A stretch of 6,015 nucleotides of DNA, from positions 1-6,015 of the forward strand of contig JAMWDE010000060.1 of the NCBI GenBank assembly GCA_023818905.1, in the 5' to 3' direction. Positions 5,772 to 6,015 of this stretch are shown here, one piece after another. Numbering within the stretch: position 1 is the first letter of the stretch; every line of letters begins with the position of its first letter. The notes below the pieces were generated by a model. That model made no database searches and was not told the origin of the DNA. It saw nothing but the letters and a program-made list of their open reading frames with translations. The position numbers were made by a program, and so were the translations under genes. This stretch comes from Candidatus Omnitrophota bacterium. GTDB lineage: Bacteria; Omnitrophota; Gorgyraeia; Gygaellales; Profunditerraquicolaceae.

Positions 5772-6015
5772 ATGCATTCCTTGGCTGTTGTGGTGATAGC
5801 ATTGATATTATTTATCTTCTCGTATAGAGTTTATGCCAAAAGGTTAGAATCTCTTTGGTCTGTTGACCCCAAGCGGTCAACACCGGCCTATTCCAGGTAC
5901 GACAGCGTCGATTTTGTTCCAGCAAAAAATTGGTTAGTGTTATTTGGACATCATTTTGCATCAATTGCCGGCGCTGGGCCAATTATTGGACCGGTTATAG
6001 CGCTAATGTTATGGG
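5772..6015 (+). CDS. cstA: Carbon starvation protein CstA family transporter, 3' partial
   Basis: The frame from the ATG at 5772 is open to the right edge, giving the first 81 residues of a protein that is usually 480-700 residues long. The N-terminus is a membrane helix (about residues 4-20, LAVVVIALILFIFSYRVY), followed by a cytoplasmic-type stretch with the family pattern TPAYSRYDSVDFVPAKNW (37-54) and the hallmark GHHFASIAGAGPIIGPVIA (59-77) entering the second helix. CstA proteins are inner-membrane transporters; studied members import peptides or pyruvate when carbon is limiting. The substrate here cannot be told from this fragment. It lies directly behind the ApgM-family gene and is likely in the same transcript. 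The family assignment is firm because of the GHHFA-IAGAGP-GP motif; the gene is cut only by the window edge. Confidence 0.92.
   Translation, partial: MHSLAVVVIALILFIFSYRVYAKRLESLWSVDPKRSTPAYSRYDSVDFVPAKNWLVLFGHHFASIAGAGPIIGPVIALMLW

Overview
This window is one AT-rich bacterial contig piece with every recognisable gene on the + strand and almost no intergenic space. Compact co-directional genes, frequent AUA/AAA codons, a CCA-encoding tRNA and the gene mix (PilZ protein, ACT-domain homoserine dehydrogenase, archaeal-type phosphoglycerate mutase homologue, CstA) suggest an uncultivated anaerobe, perhaps an Omnitrophota-like lineage. The lineage guess is inference only; the sequence carries no taxonomic marker gene.

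Layout. Positions 2-976 are a single reading frame open through the left edge. Its left half is an aromatic-rich, strand-repeat protein of unknown function. Its right half is the C-terminal domain of glycerol-3-phosphate dehydrogenase (GpsA) without the NAD-binding domain. The join at about 500-508 looks like a deletion/recombination junction or an assembly chimera. A complete tRNA-Pro(GGG) follows at 1003-1081. After a 73-base gap a tightly packed run begins: a single-domain PilZ protein, homoserine dehydrogenase (hom), threonine synthase (thrC), a stand-alone phosphopantothenate-cysteine ligase (coaB), an ApgM-family protein, and the start of a CstA transporter that runs off the right edge. 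Gene junctions are 3, 5, -11, 1 and 8 bases, so these are very likely one transcription unit.

How the genes fit. Hom makes homoserine and ThrC needs O-phosphohomoserine, yet no GHMP-type homoserine kinase (ThrB) is present in the window. The alkaline-phosphatase-superfamily 'phosphoglycerate mutase' in the same run is the obvious candidate for the missing kinase step, as has been proposed for this subfamily (TIGR02535, 'proposed homoserine kinase'). This is the most biologically interesting part of the window. CoaB sits inside this threonine module without its usual CoaC partner and has motif variants reminiscent of stand-alone and eukaryotic ligases. The PilZ protein at the head of the run suggests a c-di-GMP-responsive element co-expressed with amino-acid synthesis, though its target is unknown.
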